Shown: positions 1 through 9,326, counted from the first letter of the stretch. The stretch: 64,000 nucleotides of DNA from Chryseobacterium sp. ZHDP1 (GCF_018603435.1 NZ_CP075682.1:2232001-2296000); one strand, 5' to 3'. Notes: generated by a model from the letters alone, not told the origin. Numbers and translations: made by a program.

Positions 1-1
1 T

Positions 2-370
2 GTGGATGTTTCTATGGATTATTTTGTAGCAAATGATTTAAGCCTGAATTCTCTGGAAGGCTGGAAAAATCATTCCCGAAAAGTTTACCGTGTTTTGAAT
101 GAAAATTATGAATTTCTTCCCGAAAACTTCAGAATAATGCTTGAAAAAATGGAAGAAGGCGATTGGCTTTACAACTACCGTTTCGAGAAAAACATCGGTT
201 ACAGTATGAGAAACGTTCTGAACAAAGCAAAATATTTAAACATTGATATTCCCGTTCACGAAGCTTTTTTAAAGAATAAAGATTTTCTTCAGGAATGTTA
301 TGATGATTTTTTTCCTGATTTATTGGAACATGCCAAAGAAATCAATGCGCTTTTACAGCTCGAAAATTAA
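2..370 (+). CDS. ACP phosphodiesterase family (DUF479), C-terminal part
   Basis: This reading frame is open at the left window edge, so only the last 122 residues are present. They resemble the C-terminal half of acyl carrier protein phosphodiesterase (AcpH), which removes 4'-phosphopantetheine from ACP. Visible family features are the DxxMDYFxA stretch near the start, the later GDWLYNYR segment, and the closing FFPDLLEHA. The GTG at position 2 is a codon inside the gene and not its start. The gene faces the DUF6702 gene tail to tail, with a gap of 3 bases. The assignment rests on remembered family features only. Confidence 0.7.
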   Translation: MDVSMDYFVANDLSLNSLEGWKNHSRKVYRVLNENYEFLPENFRIMLEKMEEGDWLYNYRFEKNIGYSMRNVLNKAKYLNIDIPVHEAFLKNKDFLQECYDDFFPDLLEHAKEINALLQLEN

Positions 371-373
371 TTT

Positions 374-874
374 TTAAAACTGCTGAAACAAATAACGGTT
401 CGGGTAAGTTAATTTTTCACTTTTCCGGTTTCCGTTAACGATGATGTGGACGATATTGATCTGATCGTCAAATAAATTATACAGAAAACTTACCGCTGCT
501 TCTACTTTTTTCGGGTTGTCGATTTTTTCAGATTCAAGGTAAATATTTACCGATTCCTGATCTTCTTCATAGCCTACATAATTAACATTCAGAAATTTAT
601 TATTGCCTTTTAGCTTAAAATATTCCGCAGAATAATTTTTAAGAGATTCGTTGAGCTGTGTTTTGAATTTCGGATCGTTGAAATGAAGCGATTTGCTGTA
701 TTTATTATTCAGTCCGTTTTCCAGATCATCCAGAAAAAAACGCCCTGTAATTTCAAACGTTTTGGATTTCTGATTGTAATTAATTTCTACAGAACCTACA
801 TGATAAGGATGTTTTGCCTTTGTAAAAGAGAAAAATATAATTAAAACGGTAAAGAAGAAAAACAGTTTTTTCAT
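374..874 (-). CDS. DUF6702 family exported protein
   Basis: The protein has 166 residues and begins with a signal peptide (hydrophobic residues 4-19, then KAKHPYHVG). The mature start HPYHVGSVEINYN is typical of DUF6702 proteins of Bacteroidota, whose function is not known. The start codon overlaps the stop of the upstream toxin-like gene by 4 bases, so the two are probably translated together. In other flavobacteria DUF6702 genes tend to lie near HupE/UreJ genes, as here, although a toxin pair is placed between them. Confidence 0.75.
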   Translation of the reverse strand: MKKLFFFFTVLIIFFSFTKAKHPYHVGSVEINYNQKSKTFEITGRFFLDDLENGLNNKYSKSLHFNDPKFKTQLNESLKNYSAEYFKLKGNNKFLNVNYVGYEEDQESVNIYLESEKIDNPKKVEAAVSFLYNLFDDQINIVHIIVNGNRKSEKLTYPNRYLFQQF

Positions 875-1173
875 TGTAATAAATCAAGGATTTTTTGTGG
901 ATCTTGTCGCATATCGAAGAACAGAAGAACTTTAATTTTAGTCTCGTTTTCCTTTCGGAAGAACATTCTTACGTGTTTTTTGCCGATTAAAACACTTTTC
1001 GTCTTGTGAAGGGAACTTTGAAACTGAGAATATTTTCCATTTTCAAGATCATTCGTTATTCTTTTCACATCTTCTAAGAAAATAACAACTTCACGATTTG
1101 TCCAGATTCTCTTAAGAAATTCGATATTCTCTGCTAACGTTTTTTTTGCTATTTCTGAGAATTCAATCTGCAT
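871..1173 (-). CDS. RelE/ParE-type toxin-like protein
   Basis: This 100-residue basic protein has the pattern of the RelE/ParE superfamily: an N-terminal FSEIAKKTLAENIEFLKRIW helix, a middle KSVLIGKKHVRMFF strand region, and a C-terminal VLLFFDMRQDPQKIL strand. It overlaps the upstream small acidic gene by 25 bases and the downstream DUF6702 gene by 4 bases, so all three form one transcript. Order and size fit a type II antitoxin-toxin pair. Whether it cleaves mRNA (RelE-like) or poisons gyrase (ParE-like) cannot be told. Confidence 0.7.
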   Translation of the reverse strand: MQIEFSEIAKKTLAENIEFLKRIWTNREVVIFLEDVKRITNDLENGKYSQFQSSLHKTKSVLIGKKHVRMFFRKENETKIKVLLFFDMRQDPQKILDLLQ

Positions 1174-1391
1174 ATTTCTTCATCAATAAACTTAAAGAAA
1201 TCATTTTTCGAGATCATATCGTCATCTTTCAGAGATTCCCCATATTTTTCAATCTCTTCAAAAACATGAGAAGGCAGACCTTCAACCATTTCATAATTAT
1301 TTTCTACAATTCTTACTCCTTTCAGTCTTTCTAAAAGCTGCTTAACGAAAAAATAATCTTCTTTATTATCTATTTCTATGGTAAGGTTCAT
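1149..1391 (-). CDS. Antitoxin-like partner of the RelE/ParE-type protein
   Basis: The likely start is the ATG whose complement ends at 1391, giving 80 residues that begin MNLTIEIDNKED. A longer frame up to 1442 would include the promoter box. The protein is acidic and has an N-terminal strand-helix part (residues 1-30) and a C-terminal acidic helix, the usual shape of a small type II antitoxin. It overlaps the toxin-like gene by 25 bases. No named antitoxin family was recognised. Confidence 0.6.
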   Translation of the reverse strand: MNLTIEIDNKEDYFFVKQLLERLKGVRIVENNYEMVEGLPSHVFEEIEKYGESLKDDDMISKNDFFKFIDEEICRLNSQK

Positions 1392-1406
1392 TGTATTGAT
1401 TTTACA

Positions 1407-1414
1407 CAAAGTTA
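1407..1414 (-). promoter_or_regulatory. -7 box for the antitoxin-toxin operon
   Basis: On the minus strand this reads TAACTTTG, a perfect match to the Bacteroidota -7 consensus TAnnTTTG. It lies 16 bases upstream of the ATG at 1391 and supports that start over the longer frame. Confidence 0.55.
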
Positions 1415-1458
1415 AAATAAATTTTGTATCATCGCGTTTCAAAAATAATATTGGAAAA

Positions 1459-2037
1459 ATGCAGGATTTTTTATTCTATCTGAATCTCGGCTGGGAACAC
1501 ATTATTTCTTTGGATGCACTCGATCATCAGCTTTTTGTTCTGGCTTTAATTGCGGTATATTCTTTTAGCGATCTAAAGAAAGTTTTAATTCTTGTTACCG
1601 CTTTTACCATCGGTCATTCCATTACTTTGGCATTAAGCACTTTTGATATCATAAGAATCAATTCGGATTGGGTGGAGTTTCTGATTCCGTTGACGATTGT
1701 TTTAACTTCGCTGAATAATATTCTCATCCGAAATAAAAAACAGTCTCAGAATAACGCCAATTACTATTTAGCCTTAATTTTCGGACTGATCCACGGAATG
1801 GGCTTTGCGAATACCGCAAGAGTGATGATTGCCAAAAGCCAGAGTATTGCTGTTCCTCTTTTAGGCTTCAATATCGGTTTGGAATTGGGGCAGATTGCCA
1901 TTGTTTTCGGGATTTTAATACTGCTCTTTATTTTGCTTAAACTATTCAAAGTAAATCAGAAAGACTGGATCCTTTTTGTCTCTTCCGGAGTATTTGCCCT
2001 CTCTTTAAAAATGACATTAGAAAGAATTCCTTTTTAA
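1459..2037 (+). CDS. HupE/UreJ family membrane protein
   Basis: I chose the ATG at 1459 (MQDFLFYLNLGWEHIISLDA), which gives 192 residues. Upstream codons of the same frame lie in the divergent promoter region. HupE/UreJ proteins are integral membrane proteins linked to nickel or cobalt supply. The family signature is visible in HIISLDALDHQLFVL, in FTIGHSITLAL, and in the later GLIHGMGFANTARV segment. There are about five to six membrane helices. The conserved His and Asp residues on helix faces (HxxxxDALDH, GHS, HG) would be metal ligands. Confidence 0.8.
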   Translation: MQDFLFYLNLGWEHIISLDALDHQLFVLALIAVYSFSDLKKVLILVTAFTIGHSITLALSTFDIIRINSDWVEFLIPLTIVLTSLNNILIRNKKQSQNNANYYLALIFGLIHGMGFANTARVMIAKSQSIAVPLLGFNIGLELGQIAIVFGILILLFILLKLFKVNQKDWILFVSSGVFALSLKMTLERIPF

Positions 2038-2073
2038 CGCTGAAACATTTTCAAATTTTCAGCTACTTATTAT

Positions 2074-2081
2074 TATATTTG
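2074..2081 (+). promoter_or_regulatory. -7 box for the M1 peptidase gene
   Basis: TATATTTG matches TAnnTTTG exactly and lies 24 bases before the ATG at 2106. It rules out the TTG at 2079 as the start codon, since that would sit inside the promoter. Confidence 0.6.
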
Positions 2082-2105
2082 AAAATCTTTAAAACAATTT
2101 CGGTT

Positions 2106-4490
2106 ATGAAACTAAAAGTTGCCATACTTTCTCTTTCTGTATTTGCGTATACAGGTTTCACCGCACAAAATATCCAGAACAATCCTGGAAGCAACCACGG
2201 AAACAAATTCGAGCAGTTAGGAACCATTCTTCCTACACCAAATATCTACAGAACCGCTTCCGGAGCTCCCGGTCATGGTTATTGGCAAAACAGAGCCGAT
2301 TACGAGATCAATGCTTATCTGGACGAAGACAAAAGAAATCTGAAAGGTTCTGAAACCATTACGTATTACAACAATTCTCCGGACGATCTGGATTATATCT
2401 GGCTTCAGCTTGATGAGAATCAACAGTCGACAGTAAAGAAAGCGGACTTCCCGTTCTCTTCTACCCTTCCGAAAGCGGCAACAGACCAACAGCTGAAAGC
2501 TTCTGAAGTTCCGGCAATCGATAATGGATATGGAGTAAATCTTGAAAAAGTAACGGATGCTTCAGGAAATCCTTTGAAATATACCGTCAATAAAACCATG
2601 ATGCGTATTGATCTTCCTAAAGTTCTGAAAAAAGGAGAAAAACTGGTTTTCAAAGTAGACTGGAACTACAATATCCCGAACCGAATGAAAATGGGCGGTC
2701 GTGGCGGTTACGAAAACTTCCCTGAAGAAGGAAACGATCTTTATACGATGACGCAATGGTATCCGAGAATGTGCGTATACAGCGATTTCCACGGATGGCA
2801 GAATCATCAGTTTACAGGAAGAGGAGAATTTGCTCTGGTTTTCGGAAATTTTAAAGTTTCGATGAATGTTCCCGCAGATCATGTGGTAGGAGGAACAGGA
2901 GAATGTAAAAACTATGATCAGGTCTTAACATCTGAGCAATTGGCAAGATACAACAAGTCTAAAACTTCTACTGAACCTGTAGAAATCGTGACTCTGGATG
3001 AAGCTAAAAAAGCGGAGAAAAATCATTCCAAGCAGAGAAAAACATGGACTTTTGAAGCGAATGACGTGAGAGATTTCGCATGGACTTCTTCAAGAAAATT
3101 TGTGTGGGACGGAATGGGCGTTACGATTCCTGAAAACAACAATAAAGTAATGGCAATGAGCTTTTACCCGAAAGAAGCTTATGGGTTATACAGAAAATAT
3201 TCAACCAAAGCAGTTGCGCATACCATTAAAACCTATTCAGAATTCACCATTCCTTATCCTTATCCTGTCGCACAGTCTGTAGAAGCGGCAAACGGAATGG
3301 AATATCCGATGATCTGCTTCAACTACGGAAGAACGGAAAAAGACGGAACCTATTCGGAAGGAATTAAAAACGGAATGTTGGGCGTTGTGATTCACGAGGT
3401 GGGACATAACTTTTTCCCGATGATTATTAATTCAGACGAAAGACAATGGAGCTGGATGGACGAAGGTTTAAATACTTTCGTGGAATATCTTACTGAAGAA
3501 AAATGGGACAATAAATTCCCGTCAAAAAGAGGTCCGGCGTGGACAATTGTAGATTACATGAAACTTCCGAAAGATCAACTGGAGCCAATTATGAGTAATT
3601 CTGAAAACATTATTCAGTTTGGTCCGAATGCGTATTCCAAACCGGCAACCGGATTAAATATTCTTCGTGAAACGATCATGGGAAGAGAACTTTTTGATAA
3701 AGCTTTTAAAACCTACGCTAAAAGATGGGCTTTCAGACATCCTGAACCTGCAGATTTCTTCAGAACGATGGAAGATGCAAGCGGTGAAGATCTGGACTGG
3801 TTCTGGAGAGGATGGTTCTACGGAACTGATCCTGTAGATATCGCGATTGATAAAGTGACGATTGCAACTCCGGATCTGAATACTGCTCCAAGAGAAGCCA
3901 AAGAAAATAAATATAAAGTTGATAAACCTGCCCTGAACGAATTTGAAGATATTTCAAAAATCAGAAACAGAGAAGATAAAAACATTACTTTCTACGTAGA
4001 CAAAGACAAGGAAGCACAGGATTTCTATTACAGATACGACAGAAGTCAGGAAAAAGTGGATAACGATAAGGAATACGTTTCTAAATTCGAGGGAACCGAA
4101 CCTTTAACGCAGAAAGAAAAAGATAAATTTAAAAATCTTACCGCTTATCAGATTGATTTCGTGAACAAAGGAGGTTTGGTAATGCCGATTATTTTAGAAT
4201 TTACTTTTGAGGACGGAACAAAACTTACCGACAAATCTTCTGCACAGATCTGGAGAATGAACGAGCAGAAAGTTTCTAAAACGTATTATTTTGAAAAGAA
4301 ATTAAAATCTGTTCAGCTTGATCCAATGAGAGAAACTGCCGATATTGATACTTCCAACAATTTCTGGAGCAATGACGGCGGAACAGCACAGGTTTCCAAA
4401 TTCGATCTGTTCAAACAGAAAGAAACAGGAAATGCAAGAGGCGCTTCTAACGGAAAAGTAAATCCGATGCAGGCTGCAGGGAAAAAATAA
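2106..4490 (+). CDS. M1 family zinc metallopeptidase, exported
   Basis: The protein starts at 2106 with a signal peptide (MKLKVAILSLSVFAYTGFTA, then Q) and has 794 residues. The M1 zinc site is complete: HEVGH at residues 430-434 and the third ligand Glu453 in MDEGLN, which is the canonical HExxH-18-E spacing. The GxMEYP exopeptidase loop of M1 enzymes is seen upstream as NGMEYPM. The C-terminal 200 residues form an extra domain rich in charged residues. It is probably a periplasmic or outer-membrane aminopeptidase with its own promoter. No T9SS tail is seen. Confidence 0.9.
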   Translation: MKLKVAILSLSVFAYTGFTAQNIQNNPGSNHGNKFEQLGTILPTPNIYRTASGAPGHGYWQNRADYEINAYLDEDKRNLKGSETITYYNNSPDDLDYIWLQLDENQQSTVKKADFPFSSTLPKAATDQQLKASEVPAIDNGYGVNLEKVTDASGNPLKYTVNKTMMRIDLPKVLKKGEKLVFKVDWNYNIPNRMKMGGRGGYENFPEEGNDLYTMTQWYPRMCVYSDFHGWQNHQFTGRGEFALVFGNFKVSMNVPADHVVGGTGECKNYDQVLTSEQLARYNKSKTSTEPVEIVTLDEAKKAEKNHSKQRKTWTFEANDVRDFAWTSSRKFVWDGMGVTIPENNNKVMAMSFYPKEAYGLYRKYSTKAVAHTIKTYSEFTIPYPYPVAQSVEAANGMEYPMICFNYGRTEKDGTYSEGIKNGMLGVVIHEVGHNFFPMIINSDERQWSWMDEGLNTFVEYLTEEKWDNKFPSKRGPAWTIVDYMKLPKDQLEPIMSNSENIIQFGPNAYSKPATGLNILRETIMGRELFDKAFKTYAKRWAFRHPEPADFFRTMEDASGEDLDWFWRGWFYGTDPVDIAIDKVTIATPDLNTAPREAKENKYKVDKPALNEFEDISKIRNREDKNITFYVDKDKEAQDFYYRYDRSQEKVDNDKEYVSKFEGTEPLTQKEKDKFKNLTAYQIDFVNKGGLVMPIILEFTFEDGTKLTDKSSAQIWRMNEQKVSKTYYFEKKLKSVQLDPMRETADIDTSNNFWSNDGGTAQVSKFDLFKQKETGNARGASNGKVNPMQAAGKK

Positions 4491-4605
4491 AATTTTCCAT
4501 CAAAGCATATCCATAACTGTAAAAGTTATATTTTTAAAACAGATATTTTCTGAAAATGTAAGATTTATTTATTTTTCTTTCTTTTCAAAAAGTATCTGTT
4601 TTATT

Positions 4606-6399
4606 TTATCTTATTTTCTGTAGAAAAAGGTCCAGATCATCTTCTTTTCCCAACCCCAATTTCTGCTTAATTCTGTATTTTGCCACTCTTACACTTTTGG
4701 CTTCTATATGAAATAAACCTGCAATCTGCTTCGTATTCATCTGTAAATGAAGACAGGCGCAGTATTTCATGTCTAACTGCGAAAGTTTCTGCACAGATTT
4801 ATCATGGAGTAAGTTAAAAAAATCCGGATGTAGTTGCTGTACCTGAGATTTTATTTCGGCAAAATCATGATCTCTGAGCATTTCTTCTTTGATGAGCTTA
4901 TTGATCTGCTGGGTTTCTCCTTCGTTGGCTTTGGCTTTAATCTGCTGAAGCATTTCATTTTTTTTAGAAAGCTGCAAACTGCTTGCTATCATTTCTTTTT
5001 GAAGCTGGCTTTGTTTTACGGCTAAGAGTTCATGCTCCAGATTAAGCCTTGCTTTTTCTTCTTTTTCGAATTTTGCCTGCAGTTCGGCTTCCTGCTTTTT
5101 GGCTTCCAGTTCTTTTGCTCTTTGTGTAGAGTATTTAAGTTTGTAATGATAAGAACGGAACATGAATCCCAATCCCGCTAAAGTAACCCCAAAAATTCCA
5201 AGATAAAGATAATTTTGCAGCGTCCTGCTCTCTGCCCTTTCCTTCAATGTTGCCAATTCTGTATTTTTCTTCTCTACTTCGTATTGGATCTCTAATTTCT
5301 GGGCATTTTTTATTTGTTCCTGATTATTGATTTTTCCAATAACATCCTGCAGTTTTTTTTGATAGACAAATGCTTTGTTGAAATTTTTCTTTTTCTCATA
5401 TAAATTGACCAAAGCCTGATAATCATTCATCCAGGTATAGTAATAGGGAGGATTTTTCTGAAGCATTTTTTCTTCTGCCAAAAGATAATATTTCTCTGCC
5501 TCTGCCAAGTCGCCTTCATTTTCCGCATATGCACCTTTTATTCCGTATACATTGGTGAGATAATCATATTTGAGAGGATGATTTTTTACTGTTTGTTCTA
5601 CTATCTGTAAATAATGGCCTATTTTTCTTTTAGTATCATTATTTTGAGGAAGATAAGCTAAAGAAAAGGTGGCTAGATTAATGTTCATTCTGGAATAGGC
5701 AGTGTAGCCAATCTCTTCCGGATATTTTTCGCAGAGGTTATTTATTTTCTCTGCAAAATAAAATACACTGTCTTTGTATTTTTTGCTTTTGGTTGCAAAT
5801 TCCATATGATCGTAATAATGCATTTCTGCGTCATATGCATCTATTATACAATTAACATTTTTCGATTTTTCTGCATTCTTCAATGCCAGATGAGCATATA
5901 TTTTTACCTTATCCTGTTTTCCCCACTGTTCATAGGCATAATACATATCCCAGTACAGCAAAGACAACAGTCTGTAATCTTTTTTAATTTTAAGAAAATG
6001 AATTCCTTTCTGTGCATCGCGGATGGACAAGTCCAGTATTTCATTGTGTTTATAGAAGTAGGAACTTGCTGATAAAGCCACAGCATTTGCGAGATCATCT
6101 TTCGATTTTTCAGCAAAATATAATGACTTGCTTATCGCATTTTTAGCCTCTTTTACATTGTCATTAAACGTGAAGATTTTGCTTAGAGAGGCATATTCGT
6201 ACGCCAGAGCAACATCATCATTTTTAGGCTCTGATATTGAAATTGCTTTATTTATAAGTCTTAAAGACGTTGAAAAATCCTCATTTAATCTTGAAAGTTC
6301 GGCATCTTTCAGAAGTTTTACAACTTTTATATCTTTCACCTGTGCCTGCAGATAAAATACGTTCAAAAGAATCAGTATTAAAAAAATAATTTTCTTCAT
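4606..6399 (-). CDS. TPR-containing LuxR-like transcriptional regulator, membrane anchored
   Basis: The start is set at the ATG ending at 6399 (MKKIIFLILILLNVFYLQAQ), giving 597 residues and a signal sequence. A longer frame to 6471 lacks support. Residues from about 30 to 380 are tetratricopeptide-like helical repeats. A membrane helix follows at about 397-417, then a long coiled coil to about 500. The last 60 residues form a LuxR-type helix-turn-helix (MNTKQIAGLFHIEAKSVRVA). This architecture is common in flavobacteria, where a periplasmic TPR sensor is linked to a cytoplasmic DNA-binding domain. The signal is unknown. The divergent gene at 6844 is a plausible target. Confidence 0.8.
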   Translation of the reverse strand: MKKIIFLILILLNVFYLQAQVKDIKVVKLLKDAELSRLNEDFSTSLRLINKAISISEPKNDDVALAYEYASLSKIFTFNDNVKEAKNAISKSLYFAEKSKDDLANAVALSASSYFYKHNEILDLSIRDAQKGIHFLKIKKDYRLLSLLYWDMYYAYEQWGKQDKVKIYAHLALKNAEKSKNVNCIIDAYDAEMHYYDHMEFATKSKKYKDSVFYFAEKINNLCEKYPEEIGYTAYSRMNINLATFSLAYLPQNNDTKRKIGHYLQIVEQTVKNHPLKYDYLTNVYGIKGAYAENEGDLAEAEKYYLLAEEKMLQKNPPYYYTWMNDYQALVNLYEKKKNFNKAFVYQKKLQDVIGKINNQEQIKNAQKLEIQYEVEKKNTELATLKERAESRTLQNYLYLGIFGVTLAGLGFMFRSYHYKLKYSTQRAKELEAKKQEAELQAKFEKEEKARLNLEHELLAVKQSQLQKEMIASSLQLSKKNEMLQQIKAKANEGETQQINKLIKEEMLRDHDFAEIKSQVQQLHPDFFNLLHDKSVQKLSQLDMKYCACLHLQMNTKQIAGLFHIEAKSVRVAKYRIKQKLGLGKEDDLDLFLQKIR

Positions 6400-6843
6400 A
6401 TTGGGTTTTAAAATGTAGTGAAAAACTTCAGCATTTAATCCAATTAGCTCCAGGAATGACGTCAGAAGCAAAGGGAAAATTCAGCATATTTTTCTCCGAT
6501 TGATATTTTTTTCCGCAAAAGAGCAATAATTCAGTCTTTATAATTCCGTTTTTCTTTTTGCTTTTGACAGAAGATGGTTAATCATGTACCTGCTTATAGT
6601 TTTTCATGTTGCAAAATTATATTATTTAGGAACAGATAATGAAATCGAATACAATTTCAAAGCACTTCTAAAAAACTAAACATCAGCTATTTAAAAATCA
6701 TGTAGTCACTTTGTAGTCACACTTTTTACTAAAGGTAGCCGTTTTGTGGTATCCTTTTTTATTGTTCGGCTGACAATTTAAAAGAGTTTTGCATTAAGAT
6801 TTTAAATAAAAAATGTAAACCAATAAATAGCAACTTTTAAATA
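6400..6843. other. Intergenic region between two divergent genes
   Basis: This 444-base AT-rich stretch separates the TPR/LuxR gene from the gene at 6844. No coding frame is convincing. Its only clear structure is the direct repeat listed separately at 6701-6720. Confidence 0.5.
6701..6720 (+). promoter_or_regulatory. Direct repeat TGTAGTCAC x2
   Basis: TGTAGTCAC occurs at 6701-6709 and again at 6712-6720, so the copies start 11 bases apart, about one helical turn. This could be an operator for a dimeric regulator such as the neighbouring TPR/LuxR protein. Binding is inferred only. Confidence 0.4.
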
Positions 6844-7731
6844 ATGAACACAAAAAAGACGGCAAAATTATTTCTTATATTCATTTCGGGTCTTGCAACA
6901 GCACAGATCGGTATTAATACTCCTAATCCGTTAGACACTTTTCATGTTGACGGCGGAAAAGACAATCCATCATCCGGAATTCCGACAACAGATCAGCAAT
7001 CCAATGATTTTATTGTGACCAAAACAGGAAAAGTAGGAATAGGAACGACAACAATAGGCTCCGGTCATATGCTGGAAATTGTGGGTCCTACCAATCAGAT
7101 TCCAAACATTCAGGAAGCAAGTGCGGATATTTATATGATTCCGGGATCTTTACAGGAAAAATCTACTCTAAGAGTGGCTAATTTTCAGGGAAAGGAAACC
7201 CAGGTCACAACTTTTGACGGATCTTATACCGGAACCAGAGGAGATGGAATACCTTACGCTAATCTGGGGGTTTACTTTTCCAACGGAGACAACATTAGCC
7301 ATGAGCTAAGAAGCACAGTAGGAGGAAACCACTATTTTGTAATCAATTCCAGAACAATTACTACGATGACGGCTTCCGGAAATGTAGGGATGGGGATTGT
7401 AAACAATGTGGGAAATCTTGCTCCGGTAAGCACTTTGGACGTAAGAGGTTCTGTGGGCGGAAATATCAGAGCTTTGTCTTCGGGAACTGTTGCAGATAAT
7501 GATTTCACGTTATTGGTTCAGGGTTCTGTAAGTCTGCCTGCTGCAAGTTCCGCCAACATAAGACGTATATATTATCTTATTAACGATACAGCCGCCTCAC
7601 AAACTGTTTCGGGAAATTTCAGATTGAACGGAAATATATTTAATTCCTATACACTTAACAATTCTGACGGAGGAAGAGGTATTTCTGTACAAAGTGACGG
7701 AAGTAACTGGATCATAATTTCTAAGTTTTAA
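6844..7731 (+). CDS. Exported GIxTPxPLxTFHVDG-type surface protein
   Basis: The 295-residue protein begins with a signal peptide ending near ATAQ. It then shows IGINTPNPLDTFHVDGGKDNP, a motif that opens many flavobacterial cell-surface proteins. Further GxVGIGTT and VGMGI segments resemble repeats of phage-tail-like or adhesin head proteins. The C-terminal 90 residues (ADNDFTLLVQGSVSLP to the end) look like a separate beta-rich domain with a SDGSNWIIISKF end. No T9SS tail is present. The function is unknown; surface exposure is inferred. Confidence 0.65.
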   Translation: MNTKKTAKLFLIFISGLATAQIGINTPNPLDTFHVDGGKDNPSSGIPTTDQQSNDFIVTKTGKVGIGTTTIGSGHMLEIVGPTNQIPNIQEASADIYMIPGSLQEKSTLRVANFQGKETQVTTFDGSYTGTRGDGIPYANLGVYFSNGDNISHELRSTVGGNHYFVINSRTITTMTASGNVGMGIVNNVGNLAPVSTLDVRGSVGGNIRALSSGTVADNDFTLLVQGSVSLPAASSANIRRIYYLINDTAASQTVSGNFRLNGNIFNSYTLNNSDGGRGISVQSDGSNWIIISKF

Positions 7732-7844
7732 ATAAAAACCTTACACTTTAAAAACACAAATCAATAATAAAAGTAAATTTCCATTCACGCAGTGTTGTTT
7801 TAACCAAATCACAATTTTATTAATCATCTAAAAATAATTTCATC

Positions 7845-8171
7845 ATGGACAGAAAAAATGCAGCAATCATTTCTTACCTCACCATCATCGGATGGCTGAT
7901 TGCGTATCTGATTACAAACAGCGACAAAAGAGATTCTTTTGTAAAATATCATTTGAAACAGTCTTTAGGGCTTATTATTTCACAATTTTCTTTTGGTATT
8001 GCTGCAGGCATTCTGACTTCAATAATGCCATCATTATCATTTATCAACTATTTTGCAATTGTATTTTTGATATTATGGATTTTCGGAATCATTAATGTTG
8101 TAAATTCAGTAGAAAAGCCGATTCCTATGATCGGCAGGTTATTTGAAGATAAATTTAATTTCATCAAATAA
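7845..8171 (+). CDS. DUF4870 family membrane protein
   Basis: The protein has 108 residues, about three membrane helices, and the family-like stretch DSFVKYHLKQSLGLII followed by a GIINVVNSVEKPIP end. DUF4870 (Tic20-like) proteins are small membrane proteins of unknown role. The next gene starts 12 bases downstream, so the two are probably co-transcribed. Confidence 0.75.
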   Translation: MDRKNAAIISYLTIIGWLIAYLITNSDKRDSFVKYHLKQSLGLIISQFSFGIAAGILTSIMPSLSFINYFAIVFLILWIFGIINVVNSVEKPIPMIGRLFEDKFNFIK

Positions 8172-8182
8172 ATAAAAGGAAT

Positions 8183-8476
8183 TTGGAACTGTTAACGTAC
8201 ATTTTAGTACCGTTTTTTATCGCTCTTTTGTTTAAAAAATTAATGTTAACAAAGAAATTTTTAACCTATTTACTTACCACATTTATTATTTTGATATACC
8301 CTTTTTTGCTATTCTCTTTGGAGGATTTTCTGAACTTTGCAGATCAAAAATCAAGATGCGGAAATATTCAGGGTTTATTTGTTATCGGAAATACTGTAAT
8401 TTATCTACCCGTTGCTTTATTGCTGCAATATTTTTTTAATAAATGGCTTGTGAAATTTAAGAACACAAATGACTAA
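8183..8476 (+). CDS. Small membrane protein of unknown function
   Basis: The frame has 97 residues if the TTG at 8183 is the start. An AAAGGA stretch lies just upstream. The next ATG would be at residue 21 and would lose the first membrane helix. Three hydrophobic segments are visible (about 3-18, 27-46 and 68-86). It is tightly linked to the DUF4870 gene. No family was recognised. Confidence 0.55.
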   Translation: MELLTYILVPFFIALLFKKLMLTKKFLTYLLTTFIILIYPFLLFSLEDFLNFADQKSRCGNIQGLFVIGNTVIYLPVALLLQYFFNKWLVKFKNTND

Positions 8477-8525
8477 AATACTGTAACTTTTACACAAAGG
8501 GTACAACTAATTATTAAAAAAATTC

Positions 8526-9248
8526 ATGAGACTATTTCTGATCCTTTTAATAATGAGCAGTGCCCAAATTTTTGCTCAGAAAACTGTTACTCCGGGTAAT
8601 GTAAAGCTTGAATCCCAATACATTAAAGATGAAATATCCGATGCAGTATGGTACGCTGCAAAAGGTGACCAGAAAATGGAAATCGGGAAAATAACCTCCG
8701 AGGTAAAAAAGCTAGACAAAAACAGACTTCTTCTTAAAACTACAGTAAAGATGAATCAGGCTCCGGACAAACCATGGACAGATTCTACGGTGGTAAGAAT
8801 TTCAGATTTTCAGCCGATGTATCATTCTTCCTACAATATGATGAGAGACATGGTGATTAAGTTTGAAAAAAATAAAGCAACAGGATATTATTTCGATAAA
8901 AAAGCACAGAAAAAAGACGTTATTAACGAAAAAATTTCCACTGAATATTTCGACAGCAATGCGTATCCCGCAATCATAAGATTTATGCCTTTAAAAGAAA
9001 ATATATCCGCAGAAATGCCGATTTTCGATTATAATCCGGCTGCTAAAAAAGGCGTTATAAAAGCCTATGTGGAAAATGTAACCCAAGGAGATCTTAACGG
9101 TAAAAAAGTCTGGATCGTAAAAACCACGGATGATATTCAGGACAGAAAGTCTGTAGTCACGTATTATATTGATTTTTCCACAAGGAAGGTTCTGAAACAG
9201 GAAATAGATTCCGACGGAAGAAAAATGGTTATGGAATCTGTAAAATAA
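8526..9248 (+). CDS. Exported DUF3108-like protein
   Basis: The 240-residue protein has a clear signal peptide ending IFAQ. The body alternates beta strands, with segments such as DSTVVRISDFQPMYHS and YYIDFSTRKVLKQEID that resemble DUF3108 or outer membrane lipoprotein-sorting folds (a half-barrel that binds lipid). That likeness is a guess from pattern. It is followed by a strong terminator at 9263-9289, so it ends its transcript. Confidence 0.5.
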   Translation: MRLFLILLIMSSAQIFAQKTVTPGNVKLESQYIKDEISDAVWYAAKGDQKMEIGKITSEVKKLDKNRLLLKTTVKMNQAPDKPWTDSTVVRISDFQPMYHSSYNMMRDMVIKFEKNKATGYYFDKKAQKKDVINEKISTEYFDSNAYPAIIRFMPLKENISAEMPIFDYNPAAKKGVIKAYVENVTQGDLNGKKVWIVKTTDDIQDRKSVVTYYIDFSTRKVLKQEIDSDGRKMVMESVK

Positions 9249-9262
9249 AAAGATTATTCTTT

Positions 9263-9289
9263 AAAAGTATTCAGAATCTGGATACTTTT
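9263..9289 (+). terminator. Intrinsic terminator after 8526-9248
   Basis: AAAAGTAT pairs with ATACTTTT, and the inner CAGA pairs with TCTG around a single A with one G-T pair between. The stem is thus nearly continuous over 27 bases and ends in a T run. Confidence 0.6.
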
Positions 9290-9291
9290 TT

Positions 9292-9299
9292 TAGATTTG
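9292..9299 (+). promoter_or_regulatory. -7 box for the gene at 9327
   Basis: TAGATTTG fits TAnnTTTG and follows directly after the preceding terminator. It lies 28 bases before the ATG at 9327 and excludes the TTG at 9297 as a start. Confidence 0.55.
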
Positions 9300-9326
9300 C
9301 ACCAGATAAAAACTTTAAAAATATCC

